From a virus, in the IMG/VR virus record IMGVR_UViG_3300047453_000226, positions 1-51,538 of that record: a DNA stretch of 51,538 nt; one strand, written 5' to 3'. The notes under the pieces were generated by a model that did not search any database, was not told the DNA's origin, and worked only from the letters and a program-made list of their open reading frames with translations. Positions 25,692 to 33,625 of the stretch are shown here, piece by piece. A program made the position numbers and the translations under genes. Position 1 is the stretch's first letter; each line of letters starts with the position of its first letter.

Positions 25692-26564
25692 ATGATTTTC
25701 TGCTTATACACTGATTATGGCGCACTAAACAGCCAACCTGTATTCCATGCATTCGCTAAGAGTGTTGCTGATGCCGGCCACACCGTTATCTATAATGAAC
25801 CTTATAGAGTATTCGATCATTACGATAATTATGACGTTGCTGTTATATGGAGTGTGTTATGGAACGGTCGTATGGCAAATAACAAAACAGTTTGGGAACA
25901 AAATCGCATGTTAGGTAAACCTGTAATTGTGTTAGAAGTAGGGGCATTAAACAGAGGTACTATGTGGAAAGTAGGAGTAAACGGCATTAATAGAGATGCT
26001 TATTTTGCTCCTAAGAATAACACTGACGAACGTGCAAAGATGTTAGGTTTAAAATTGCAACCATGGACAAACAATGAAGACGGACCAATTGTTATTTGTT
26101 TGCAACATAACAAAAGTCAACAGTGGGCAAATATGCCGCCACAAGACAAATGGTTAGATAAAACTTTGTCGATTATACGTAAACGTACTGATAAACAAAT
26201 TATTATAAGACCGCACCCAAGATGTTTAATACCTCCTTTTTCAGACAAATACAAAGATGTAAAAGTACAAAATCCAGTACGTGATAACGCAACATATGAC
26301 GACTTTGACTTTGATATGTCCAATGCATATGCTGTTATTAGTTGGAGTAGTAACCCTGCTATACGAGCAATACTACAAGGTGTGCCAGCGTTTGTAGGGC
26401 CTAGTAGTTTAGCATATGATGTAGCACAACATGACATAAAACAAATAAACAACCCTATAAGACCTGACAGAACGCAATGGCTTAATGACCTTGCACATAC
26501 TGAGTACAGCACACATGAAATAGCTGCAGGTTACCCATTAAAACACTTGACATCAAAACTATAA
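25692..26564 (+). CDS. Capsule-type glycosyltransferase paralogue D
   Basis: The 290-residue protein shares with paralogues B and C the signature R-T-D-K-Q-I-I-I-R-P-H-P-R-C, A-Y-A-V-I-S-W-S-S-N-P-A-I-R-A-I-L-Q-G-V-P-A and S-L-A-Y-D-V-A-Q-H-D. Its N-terminal half begins F-C-L-Y-T-D-Y-G-A-L and differs from the others. It is transcribed separately, divergent from the leftward glycosyltransferase. A strong sigma70 promoter for the next gene overlaps its end. Confidence 0.65.
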   Translation: MIFCLYTDYGALNSQPVFHAFAKSVADAGHTVIYNEPYRVFDHYDNYDVAVIWSVLWNGRMANNKTVWEQNRMLGKPVIVLEVGALNRGTMWKVGVNGINRDAYFAPKNNTDERAKMLGLKLQPWTNNEDGPIVICLQHNKSQQWANMPPQDKWLDKTLSIIRKRTDKQIIIRPHPRCLIPPFSDKYKDVKVQNPVRDNATYDDFDFDMSNAYAVISWSSNPAIRAILQGVPAFVGPSSLAYDVAQHDIKQINNPIRPDRTQWLNDLAHTEYSTHEIAAGYPLKHLTSKL

Positions 26565-26575
26565 TACGCTATAAT
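26547..26575 (+). promoter_or_regulatory. Consensus sigma70 promoter
   Basis: TTGACA (26547-26552), 17-nt spacer, TATAAT (26570-26575): a perfect match in all 12 positions. The predicted start is near 26582, with TAGGAG before the TTG start at 26601. Confidence 0.85.
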
Positions 26576-26600
26576 ATAGTATATACATAGGAGAACACCC

Positions 26601-27830
26601 TTGAAGCATACTATCGAAGATTGCCTTGAAATTGTTGCAGGACTAAGAGATGTGCCTGACCCTATCAGTATCAAGAAAGAAGATGCAACAATTATGTTTA
26701 GCATTGCAAAGCAAGTCCTTAGAGGATTAGGGCTCAGTGATAAACAACATGCACTTATGAAAACTAAGTTATTGAATTATAGCGATCAGCTGTTGGCAAA
26801 TAATATTATTGTTGAAGAAACATTTAATAATCTAAGATATCCTTTACGCAGTATTGATAGAGCAAAGTATATAAAACTTGTTACTAAAGACGATATATTT
26901 ACAGAACCAAAAAGCGAACGTTGGAAAGAGCAACTGTCAAATTTACCTTGGGTTAAAGTACGTTTCCCATTTAGTAAAAAATTAATTGTAAGATTGCAAC
27001 AAATACCTATGTCAGCAAGTACATATGTTCATCCAAAAGGATCACATACACACTTTTTTGCACTTACCGAAAACGTAGTGTATGAAGTTATAGAAGCATT
27101 TAAAGATAATCATTTTGAAATTGATCAAGAGATATTTGACATCTATGATGAAATAGTTACTTGGAACAGAGAAGATTATGTGCCGGGTGTATTTAATGGT
27201 GAACTTAAAAACTTACCTCAAAACGTTATAGATGAAATTACTAATAGGTTAGGAAAACCAACAGCAAATAATATTCATTTGTATTATGACAAAAGGTTTG
27301 AATACGGCATTGTCGATATAGACGAGCCTATTAATGTTAATGGACAGTTAGTAACAGACATTGCTACTAGAGAAACACTATACAAATATATTAATAGTAA
27401 AGAAACCCCATTACAAGAGGTATTCAAAGCACTTAACGAGTTGGACAGTTATCCAATTAATATACTTGTTGACGATGAAAGTGCATTTGATATACTAACA
27501 CAAACACACCAACTAGTGCGTAACTATATTCCTAACGAACAAATTACTGTATTGTATAGAAAGGATTCGCACTCAGATAAAAACGGTTATAACCAATATA
27601 TTAAAGATAACAATTTAAATACTCCGGTTGACAAAGACACAAAAATAGTGTATACTCTAAAGAGTAAGGTAAACAAGCCACTTGCTAAGAGTGACTGTTT
27701 GCCTAATACCGCGTTATCCTTTTCTACAGAACGACATTCTATTTCGGGTGATATATCCAAAGATGTTACTTTGTATATTGAGTATAGCGATAAAGAACCT
27801 ATTTGGAGAGACTGGAGAATGAATCCTTAA
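26601..27830 (+). CDS. Conserved uvsW-linked protein (409 aa)
   Basis: The start codon is TTG, chosen because the TAGGAG site and the consensus promoter lie just upstream and no ATG is near. The protein looks soluble, with an N-terminal helical region and a C-terminal part with I-V-Y-T-L-K-S-K-V-N-K-P-L and a run of alternating strands near the end. Proteins of this pattern accompany uvsW in marine T4-like phages; function unknown. It ends TAATG with uvsW, so the two are coupled. Early or middle expression is predicted. Confidence 0.7.
   Translation: MKHTIEDCLEIVAGLRDVPDPISIKKEDATIMFSIAKQVLRGLGLSDKQHALMKTKLLNYSDQLLANNIIVEETFNNLRYPLRSIDRAKYIKLVTKDDIFTEPKSERWKEQLSNLPWVKVRFPFSKKLIVRLQQIPMSASTYVHPKGSHTHFFALTENVVYEVIEAFKDNHFEIDQEIFDIYDEIVTWNREDYVPGVFNGELKNLPQNVIDEITNRLGKPTANNIHLYYDKRFEYGIVDIDEPINVNGQLVTDIATRETLYKYINSKETPLQEVFKALNELDSYPINILVDDESAFDILTQTHQLVRNYIPNEQITVLYRKDSHSDKNGYNQYIKDNNLNTPVDKDTKIVYTLKSKVNKPLAKSDCLPNTALSFSTERHSISGDISKDVTLYIEYSDKEPIWRDWRMNP
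27628..27656 (+). promoter_or_regulatory. Internal sigma70 promoter upstream of uvsW
   Basis: TTGACA (27628-27633), 17-nt spacer, TATACT (27651-27656) lies within the previous coding region, about 170 nt ahead of uvsW. It would let uvsW be expressed independently. Confidence 0.65.
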
Positions 27831-29293
27831 TGGCAACATGTAGACTAATAATTGAAGATGAAGTAAACATTAAACTAGAAGGCCTAGAGGTTGACGTACG
27901 AAGGAAACTTTCTAATGCTCTTAAGTTTGAAGTGCCATATGCAAAGTATATGCCACAATATAAACTTGGTCGTTGGGATGGTAAAGTTGCTTTCTTTGGT
28001 ATCGGCGGCACTGGTTACGTTAATCATCTTGATACTGTTGTTGAAGTATTGCAAAAGAATAATGTACAAATAGCAGACATTGATGACAGACGTATACCTG
28101 TACAATTAAACTTTCCACAAATTACAGAACGTTATTGGGCCGACCAAGATGTAGTGTGGCCTAAAGGACATCCAGCAGAAGGCGAAGAAATTATTCTACG
28201 TGATTATCAAGTAGAAGCAATTAACAATTTTTTAAAGCACCCGCAAAGTTTACAAGAAATTGCAACTGGTGCAGGTAAAACTATTACAACAGCAACATTA
28301 TCACATATAAGTGAGCCATACGGACGTAGTCTTATTATTGTGCCTAACAAAAGCCTTGTTACACAAACAGAAGAAGATTATGTTAACTGTGGCTTAGACG
28401 TAGGGGTGTACTTCGGCGACAGGAAACAATTAGGTAAGACTCATACTATCTGTACTTGGCAAAGTTTAAACATACTTGACAAGAAGCACAAGGATGGCTC
28501 GGCTGTATTAAGTCTAGCAGAGTTCCTAGATGGTGTAAGCACGATCATTGTCGACGAAGTACACCAAGCGAAAGCAGAAGTACTTAAAAATTTACTTACA
28601 CGTAATTTAAAGAATGCTCCAATCCGTTGGGGACTAACAGGAACAGTACCTAAAGAAAAATTTGAATTTGAAAGTATTCATGCTAGTTTAGGTCCTGTAA
28701 TTGGAAATATTACAGCAAAGGAATTACAAGACAAAGGTGTACTATCTTCGTGTCATGTTAACGTTTGTCAATTAATTGACACTGTTGCACACAGAGATTA
28801 TCAATCAGAATTAAAGTACTTAACAACAGACACAGCACGTTTAGAGTACGTAGGCAAATTATTAAACACAGTAAAAGATTCAGGCAACACACTTATATTA
28901 GTAGATAGAATTAGTGCAGGTGAAGCACTAGCAGAATTGATCCCAGGATCAGTTTTTGTGAAAGGCGATGTTAAATTAAAAGATCGCAAGGAGGCATATG
29001 ATGAAATCAATGAAGGAACTAACCATGTGGTTATCGCAACATACGGGGTCGCGGCTGTTGGTATTAACATACCGCGTATTTTTAATCTTGTTCTCATTGA
29101 GCCTGGCAAAAGTTTTGTCAGGGTAATACAAAGTATAGGCAGAGGCGTTAGAAAGGCAAAGGACAAGGACTTCGTACAGATATGGGACATTACATCAACA
29201 TGTAAGTTTGCGAAGAGACATTTAACACAACGAAAAAAATTCTATAAGGAAGCCCAATATCCTTTCACAATAGAAAAAATTGACTGGAACTAA
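27830..29293 (+). CDS. uvsW: UvsW ATP-dependent helicase
   Basis: The 487-residue SF2 helicase starts at the ATG overlapping the upstream stop. An N-terminal UvsW DNA-binding region (E-V-P-Y-A-K-Y-M-P-Q-Y, K-L-G-R-W-D-G-K) precedes Q motif R-D-Y-Q, Walker A A-T-G-A-G-K-T (145-151), D-E-V-H (242-245), G-L-T-G-T, and motif VI Q-S-I-G-R-G-V-R-K. UvsW unwinds branched DNA and R-loops, shifting replication from origins to recombination. Length is close to T4 UvsW (about 500 aa). Confidence 0.96.
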   Translation: MATCRLIIEDEVNIKLEGLEVDVRRKLSNALKFEVPYAKYMPQYKLGRWDGKVAFFGIGGTGYVNHLDTVVEVLQKNNVQIADIDDRRIPVQLNFPQITERYWADQDVVWPKGHPAEGEEIILRDYQVEAINNFLKHPQSLQEIATGAGKTITTATLSHISEPYGRSLIIVPNKSLVTQTEEDYVNCGLDVGVYFGDRKQLGKTHTICTWQSLNILDKKHKDGSAVLSLAEFLDGVSTIIVDEVHQAKAEVLKNLLTRNLKNAPIRWGLTGTVPKEKFEFESIHASLGPVIGNITAKELQDKGVLSSCHVNVCQLIDTVAHRDYQSELKYLTTDTARLEYVGKLLNTVKDSGNTLILVDRISAGEALAELIPGSVFVKGDVKLKDRKEAYDEINEGTNHVVIATYGVAAVGINIPRIFNLVLIEPGKSFVRVIQSIGRGVRKAKDKDFVQIWDITSTCKFAKRHLTQRKKFYKEAQYPFTIEKIDWN

Positions 29294-29296
29294 CAT

Positions 29297-29803
29297 ATGA
29301 GAATACTAACACTTGAAGACAAAACATTTCATCTAGATAAACTGCCAGATGAAATTGACGAAGATATACGTTTTAGTGTGCTTGACAATTCAGATCCAAA
29401 GGAACCAGATTTCTTTTTTATTCCTTTGATATTCCTAGAGTCGTTCAGCGCACCTGCAATGGTACTTAATATAAACGGACACGAAATTACATTACCGGTT
29501 GATTGGCATATTGCTGTTGGCGATTCGGAAGCTGGTATGGATTTAGAAGTACTACCACTAACAAGTTTAAATGACAGAGGCTTTGAAGCATGGCTGTTTA
29601 ATCCATTGTCAGGATTTAAATCAGACTACGGTAAAATAGAAATAGTAAACTTTTACAATGATGTAAAATGGTATTTCCCTAAAATGAAAAACGGACAACT
29701 ATTAAGTATGCCACTTACTAATAATGATCAATCAGAGTGCATATTTGTTGCCAAAGATATTACAAGACAGAGTGAAGTTATTGAATACGCTTCGTTAATA
29801 TAG
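29297..29803 (+). CDS. Conserved T4-like protein, unknown function (168 aa)
   Basis: The gene starts 3 nt after uvsW. The protein has F-F-F-I-P-L-I-F-L-E-S-F, L-P-V-D-W-H-I-A-V-G-D, L-E-V-L-P-L-T-S-L-N-D-R-G-F and D-V-K-W-Y-F-P-K. I know the same motif order in cyanophage proteins near uvsW and the regulatory genes, where it lacks a named function. It looks soluble and beta-rich. Confidence 0.7.
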   Translation: MRILTLEDKTFHLDKLPDEIDEDIRFSVLDNSDPKEPDFFFIPLIFLESFSAPAMVLNINGHEITLPVDWHIAVGDSEAGMDLEVLPLTSLNDRGFEAWLFNPLSGFKSDYGKIEIVNFYNDVKWYFPKMKNGQLLSMPLTNNDQSECIFVAKDITRQSEVIEYASLI

Positions 29804-29813
29804 GAGAATAACA

Positions 29814-30164
29814 ATGGGAATAAAAGCAGGTAAAGTATGGGGATCAACAGAGCTTATACATGCCAACGGTGTACTAGAGTTTCACCGTATAGAATATAAA
29901 GCAGGCTATAAATGTTCAGAACATGAACACCAGTTTAAATGGAATGGCTTCTTTGTAGAATCAGGCAAAATGATTGTACGTGTTTGGCAAGAGGATCAAG
30001 GACTGTTAGATGAAACAATTCTTGAAGCAGGAGACTTTACACAAGTTAAGCCAGGCAAGATACATCAGTTTGAAGGCTTAGAAGATGGTGTAGCATTTGA
30101 GCTATACTGGGCAGAATTCAATCACGATGATATCGTAAGGCGTACAGCAGGGTCCGAAGTGTAG
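29814..30164 (+). CDS. Single-domain cupin
   Basis: The 116-residue protein is one cupin barrel: motif 1 C-S-E-H-E-H-Q-F-K-W-N-G-F-F-V-E-S-G (metal His/Glu) and motif 2 V-K-P-G-K-I-H-Q-F-E-G. Cupins of this size are common in marine T4-like phages, and no reaction is known. It has a TAGGAG ribosome site and starts the second metabolic island; the next gene begins 1 nt after its stop. Confidence 0.85.
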   Translation: MGIKAGKVWGSTELIHANGVLEFHRIEYKAGYKCSEHEHQFKWNGFFVESGKMIVRVWQEDQGLLDETILEAGDFTQVKPGKIHQFEGLEDGVAFELYWAEFNHDDIVRRTAGSEV

Positions 30165-30165
30165 A

Positions 30166-30693
30166 ATGTATTCACTGAAGTATATCGAAGAGCTTCGTGT
30201 AATACATGCTGATCGCAGTCGAATAAAAGGCTTCGGTGGAAAGACCAAAAACCTTGGCAAGTTCCACAAGTATGTTGAACAATGGCAACCTTTGTCGCTA
30301 CTGGATTACGGATGCGGCAAGGGCGGTATACTATCTGACTTAGAAACACGTTATAGAAATATTAAATGTGTAGGCTACGATCCTGCTGTTCTTATGTTTA
30401 GTAATGAACCTACAACTGTAGAGTGTGTGTTTAGTAATGATGTACTAGAACACATTGAACCCGAATATCTGAATCAAGTTCTTGATCATATAAACCAATT
30501 AAGTACAAAGTATGTATGGTTACGTATTGACACAAAACCAGCACGTAAGAGATTAAGTGACGGCAGGAATGCACATTTAATATTAGAAGATCAAACATGG
30601 TGGACAGAACAAATTAGTAGATATATAGACGGTACTGTGGTTTATAATAATTTGAATAATAAAGGAAAATTAGATGTCGCAATCGAAAAATAA
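30166..30693 (+). CDS. SAM-dependent methyltransferase-like protein
   Basis: The 175-residue protein has L-L-D-Y-G-C-G-K-G-G near residue 44, V-G-Y-D-P-A and the downstream F-S-N-D-V-L-E-H-I motif of class I methyltransferases. Small stand-alone methyltransferases next to cupins occur in marine T4-like phages. Substrate unknown; the gene is coupled to the next by a 20-nt overlap. Confidence 0.75.
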   Translation: MYSLKYIEELRVIHADRSRIKGFGGKTKNLGKFHKYVEQWQPLSLLDYGCGKGGILSDLETRYRNIKCVGYDPAVLMFSNEPTTVECVFSNDVLEHIEPEYLNQVLDHINQLSTKYVWLRIDTKPARKRLSDGRNAHLILEDQTWWTEQISRYIDGTVVYNNLNNKGKLDVAIEK

Positions 30694-30949
30694 AATGATT
30701 CCTGGAGAAGCATTAATATACGAAAGAGCAGACGGAGTTGTATATGCAAGATATAGAGATGCTCCGCATAGAGATATTCCACGTTGGATTATAGGTGGCG
30801 ATCCTGCAGGTGTTGCCAGAGCACAAGGTGACTTGTTAAGTTATGCCGAGTGGCAAGAACTATGTGAGCTGTCTTTGACTTATCCAACTTTAAAGAAGTT
30901 ATTAGACCAAGTAGTAACAACTTACTATACTGTTAAGGATACACATTGA
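30674..30949 (+). CDS. Conserved small protein (91 aa)
   Basis: It contains I-Y-E-R-A-D-G-V-V-Y-A-R-Y-R-D followed by R-W-I-I-G-G-D-P, a pattern I associate with conserved T4-like cyanophage proteins of unknown function, and a C-terminal helix. It overlaps the methyltransferase before it and the oxygenase after it (TTGA). No enzyme motif is visible. Confidence 0.7.
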   Translation: MSQSKNKMIPGEALIYERADGVVYARYRDAPHRDIPRWIIGGDPAGVARAQGDLLSYAEWQELCELSLTYPTLKKLLDQVVTTYYTVKDTH

Positions 30950-31539
30950 TACATCATGAACCATGTGTGTCTAAGTTGACACTTATACAATTAGAGCGTA
31001 GTAGTAAACTTCTAGCACAAGAAGTATCGCAACGATTTGATGAGTTCTATCAAACATTTCCTACAGGGTATATGAAGTTTGCAGAAGGTAGCCGTAGTAC
31101 AGAGTTGTATGAAGCATACAATGTGTTCCTATGTCATTACCCAGGGTTTACTGATCTATATAGGCAAATTGTAACTACAATTAAATCAAAGATACCGAAC
31201 TATCAAGATTATGCTCTAGCAGGTTGGGTCAACATTTATAACAAAGGTGGCTACTTAAATTGGCACAAACACGGTCCTGAGAATCAAGTACATGATGGCA
31301 GATGGCACGGGTATGTTGCTGTTAATACTGAGCCTAGTCAAACTCTTTATAGAGATAAAGAAGAAATTATTAAAACAATTGATAACAAAGATGGTTACAT
31401 AACACTTAGCCCAGCAGGACTATATCATCGTGTTAGCGAATGGGAAAAGGATCAACCTCGTATTACAATAGCGTTTGATGTTATTAAACGTGAACAGATA
31501 GATCCTTTATTATTAAACAGATGGATACCAATAATATGA
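30946..31539 (+). CDS. 2-oxoglutarate/Fe(II) oxygenase-like protein
   Basis: The 197-residue protein uses TTG at the upstream stop (TTGA). A double-stranded beta-helix is suggested by W-V-N-I-Y-N-K-G-G-Y, L-N-W-H-K-H (metal His), a central W-H-G-Y-V-A-V-N-T, and a later L-Y-H-R-V-S-E-W with P-R-I-T-I-A-F-D. The arrangement H...H plus distal R fits phage 2OG oxygenases, which hydroxylate proteins, nucleotides or metabolites. The second metal ligand is not certain. Confidence 0.65.
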   Translation: MIHHEPCVSKLTLIQLERSSKLLAQEVSQRFDEFYQTFPTGYMKFAEGSRSTELYEAYNVFLCHYPGFTDLYRQIVTTIKSKIPNYQDYALAGWVNIYNKGGYLNWHKHGPENQVHDGRWHGYVAVNTEPSQTLYRDKEEIIKTIDNKDGYITLSPAGLYHRVSEWEKDQPRITIAFDVIKREQIDPLLLNRWIPII

Positions 31540-31760
31540 GACATAAATTAGCAGGCGTACTATTCTTACTATTAGGAATATACTTTTTAATACCAGACTT
31601 AATGCCACCTTCAATGGGTGCAGGTGCGGCAATGGAACACGAAATGACGACACATAATAATACATTATTAGGCATTGGCGAAATGACTTGGATGTGGTTT
31701 ACAATGGCACTAGTACATTTTATTATACGTGATTGTAACTGTAAGGAGTGTTGTAAGTGA
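31536..31760 (+). CDS. Small membrane protein (74 aa)
   Basis: Starting at the ATGA overlap with the oxygenase, the protein has one hydrophobic segment at about 5-24 (G-V-L-F-L-L-L-G-I-Y-F) and a second near 50-65 (M-T-W-M-W-F-T-M-A-L-V), then C-N-C-K-E-C-C at the end. The two helices would form a hairpin, and the terminal cysteine cluster could bind metal or form disulfides. The family is not recognised. It is coupled to kdsA by GTGA. Confidence 0.65.
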   Translation: MRHKLAGVLFLLLGIYFLIPDLMPPSMGAGAAMEHEMTTHNNTLLGIGEMTWMWFTMALVHFIIRDCNCKECCK

Positions 31761-32530
31761 GAATAATTGCAGGACCATGTCAGCACGAATCATTACCACA
31801 AAGTTTAGAGATTGCTAAAGAGTGTAAACGAGTATGTGACAAGTACGGCATTGAATACTACTTCAAAGCAAGTTACGATAAAGCTAACCGTACAAGCGCA
31901 AATGGTGTTCGTGGTCTAGGATTAGAAACAACACTAACAGACTTCTTAGCACTTAAAGTAGAACTAGGTGTAAAGACACTAACTGATGTACACGACTACG
32001 TACAAGTAAACCGTATTGAACGTGAGTTTAAAGATGCTGTTGACGTTTATCAAATACCAGCATTTCTTTGTAGACAGACTGACTTAATACAAGCAGCTTG
32101 TGCTACAGATAAAATTGTTAATATTAAGAAAGGCCAGTTTATGGCGCCTTGGGATATGAAAGGTGTGATAAGTAAAACTGAAGAAGCAAAAGAAGTTTGG
32201 ATAACTGAACGAGGAACTAGTTTTGGATATAATACTCTTGTCGTGGATTTCACTGGTCTACAGTATATGCTTGATAATTATGATGTGCCTATCGTGTTGG
32301 ATGGTACTCACGCCGTACAAAAGCCGGGAGGACAAGGTGACTCTAGTGGCGGTAATCGTAATTATGTGCCTGGGATCACTCGTGCTGGGGCTGCTATTGG
32401 GATCGACTCCTTCTTTATGGAAGTACATGCTGAGCCTGATGTAGCACCAAGTGACGGACCTAACATGCTATACCTAAAAGACTTTGAGGAGGTAGTACGT
32501 GACATCATCAGCTATTCTTATACCCGCTAG
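31757..32530 (+). CDS. kdsA: 3-deoxy-D-manno-octulosonate 8-phosphate synthase KdsA
   Basis: The 257-residue enzyme starts with GTG and carries the KdsA motifs in order: I-A-G-P-C-Q-H-E-S, F-K-A-S-Y-D-K-A-N-R-T-S, Y-Q-I-P-A-F-L-C-R-Q-T-D-L, N-I-K-K-G-Q-F-M-A-P, D-G-T-H-A-V-Q-K-P-G-G and M-E-V-H-A-E-P. It condenses arabinose-5-phosphate with phosphoenolpyruvate to Kdo-8-phosphate, the committed step to Kdo for LPS or capsule. The retained loops suggest an active enzyme; it is about 27 residues shorter than E. coli KdsA. kdsB overlaps its 3' end. Confidence 0.95.
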   Translation: MRIIAGPCQHESLPQSLEIAKECKRVCDKYGIEYYFKASYDKANRTSANGVRGLGLETTLTDFLALKVELGVKTLTDVHDYVQVNRIEREFKDAVDVYQIPAFLCRQTDLIQAACATDKIVNIKKGQFMAPWDMKGVISKTEEAKEVWITERGTSFGYNTLVVDFTGLQYMLDNYDVPIVLDGTHAVQKPGGQGDSSGGNRNYVPGITRAGAAIGIDSFFMEVHAEPDVAPSDGPNMLYLKDFEEVVRDIISYSYTR

Positions 32531-33194
32531 ATACGGTAGTACACGTTTTCCAGGAAAGCCACTAGCACCACTACATAACATTCCAATGGTACGTATGGTG
32601 TACGAACAATGTCGTAAGTCTGGCATTGATACATATGTTCTAACAGACGACATGCGTATCTTTAACAGGTTTGGTCCTGAAGTATGTTGGATCGAAGAAG
32701 AACATATTGCACCTTATAAGAACGGTACTGAACGATGTGCAGGTGCTATTACTAAATGGGACAAACTAAAAAAGTATGACCAATTTATTAATGTGCAAGG
32801 CGATATGCCTGACGTATCAGCTTATATGATACAAAGTGTATACCATCAATTAAAACATTATCAAGTAACAACAGCATTTACAGATATGCCTCCATGTATG
32901 CAAGGTGATCCTAATACAGTTAAGATGATACGTGCTGGAGATCAAGCACTATGGTTTGCTAGAGGTATTACAGGATACGGTGATTGGCACTTAGGCATAT
33001 ACGGATACAAACGTAAAGCATTAGAAATGTACCCTAGCCTTGCTGTCCCAGAAGAGGAAACTATAGAACAATTAGAACAACTCCGTTGGTTAAAAAACGG
33101 TTGTAATATTGGCTGTTTGAGTGTACAATATAATGGAGTAGAAATAAATTCACCAGAGGACGTAGAAACATGGCACAACAAAAACTCCCAATAA
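32499..33194 (+). CDS. kdsB: CMP-Kdo synthetase KdsB
   Basis: The 231-residue enzyme starts with GTG inside kdsA (32-nt overlap). It has the cytidylyltransferase N-terminus I-P-A-R-Y-G-S-T-R-F-P-G-K-P-L, N-G-T-E-R-C-A (usual form S-G-T-D-R), and N-V-Q-G-D-M-P-D-V. KdsB activates Kdo with CTP, giving the donor for Kdo transferases. The pair kdsA-kdsB suggests the phage supplies CMP-Kdo; the Kdo-8-phosphate phosphatase and arabinose-5-phosphate isomerase were not seen and would be host-provided. A substitution at the usual Glu after Q-G-D (Met here) is worth noting. Confidence 0.9.
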   Translation: MTSSAILIPARYGSTRFPGKPLAPLHNIPMVRMVYEQCRKSGIDTYVLTDDMRIFNRFGPEVCWIEEEHIAPYKNGTERCAGAITKWDKLKKYDQFINVQGDMPDVSAYMIQSVYHQLKHYQVTTAFTDMPPCMQGDPNTVKMIRAGDQALWFARGITGYGDWHLGIYGYKRKALEMYPSLAVPEEETIEQLEQLRWLKNGCNIGCLSVQYNGVEINSPEDVETWHNKNSQ

Positions 33195-33625
33195 AAGATG
33201 TACTAGCAGCTATTGACATGGGTGCAAAGTCTGTATGGGATGAACTAAGTGACGAAGAACGCAAGGCAGTTGGCTTCTGGTTGTTAAACAGATATGTGAG
33301 TAGTGTTAAAGGCAATAGAGAAAAACAAGAACTTGCTGTTTTTAAAACAAATGAATTCTATAACAAGAACTGGAATGAACTAGGAATGAAACATCCTAAA
33401 TTGCAATGGCAACTTATATGCCAAGCAGGCAATACAGGAAAGATAGAGTTTCATCCTTGGATCGGCTTTAAAAAGAAAAACGGCGACAACGGCAAAGGTA
33501 TTAAATTATTAAAACAAATTTATCCAAACATGAAGGAAGATGAAATTGAGCTCCTTGCTAACCTCTCTACAAAAAAAGAACTCAAACAATTGGCTGAAGA
33601 ACATGACATCGAAATCAAGCTCTAA
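33170..33625 (+). CDS. Conserved T4-like protein, possibly clamp-loader gp62-like
   Basis: This 151-residue helical protein has W-L-L-N-R-Y-V-S-S-V-K near residue 28 followed by F-K-T-N-E-F and L-Q-W-Q-L, and ends in a Lys/Glu helix (K-K-E-L-K-Q-L-A-E-E). The order resembles cyanophage gp62 (N-x-x-L-S-Y ... N-E-M-N ... L-Q-F-D), but similarity is weak and no gp44 is next to it. I regard gp62 as only a suggestion. It overlaps kdsB by 25 nt and the following gene by 23 nt. Confidence 0.4.
   Translation: MAQQKLPIKDVLAAIDMGAKSVWDELSDEERKAVGFWLLNRYVSSVKGNREKQELAVFKTNEFYNKNWNELGMKHPKLQWQLICQAGNTGKIEFHPWIGFKKKNGDNGKGIKLLKQIYPNMKEDEIELLANLSTKKELKQLAEEHDIEIKL

Noticed and set aside
33170-33625. Firm assignment as clamp-loader subunit gp62
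   Set aside because: Similarity is limited to a weak motif order and gp44 is not adjacent, so only a tentative note is kept.
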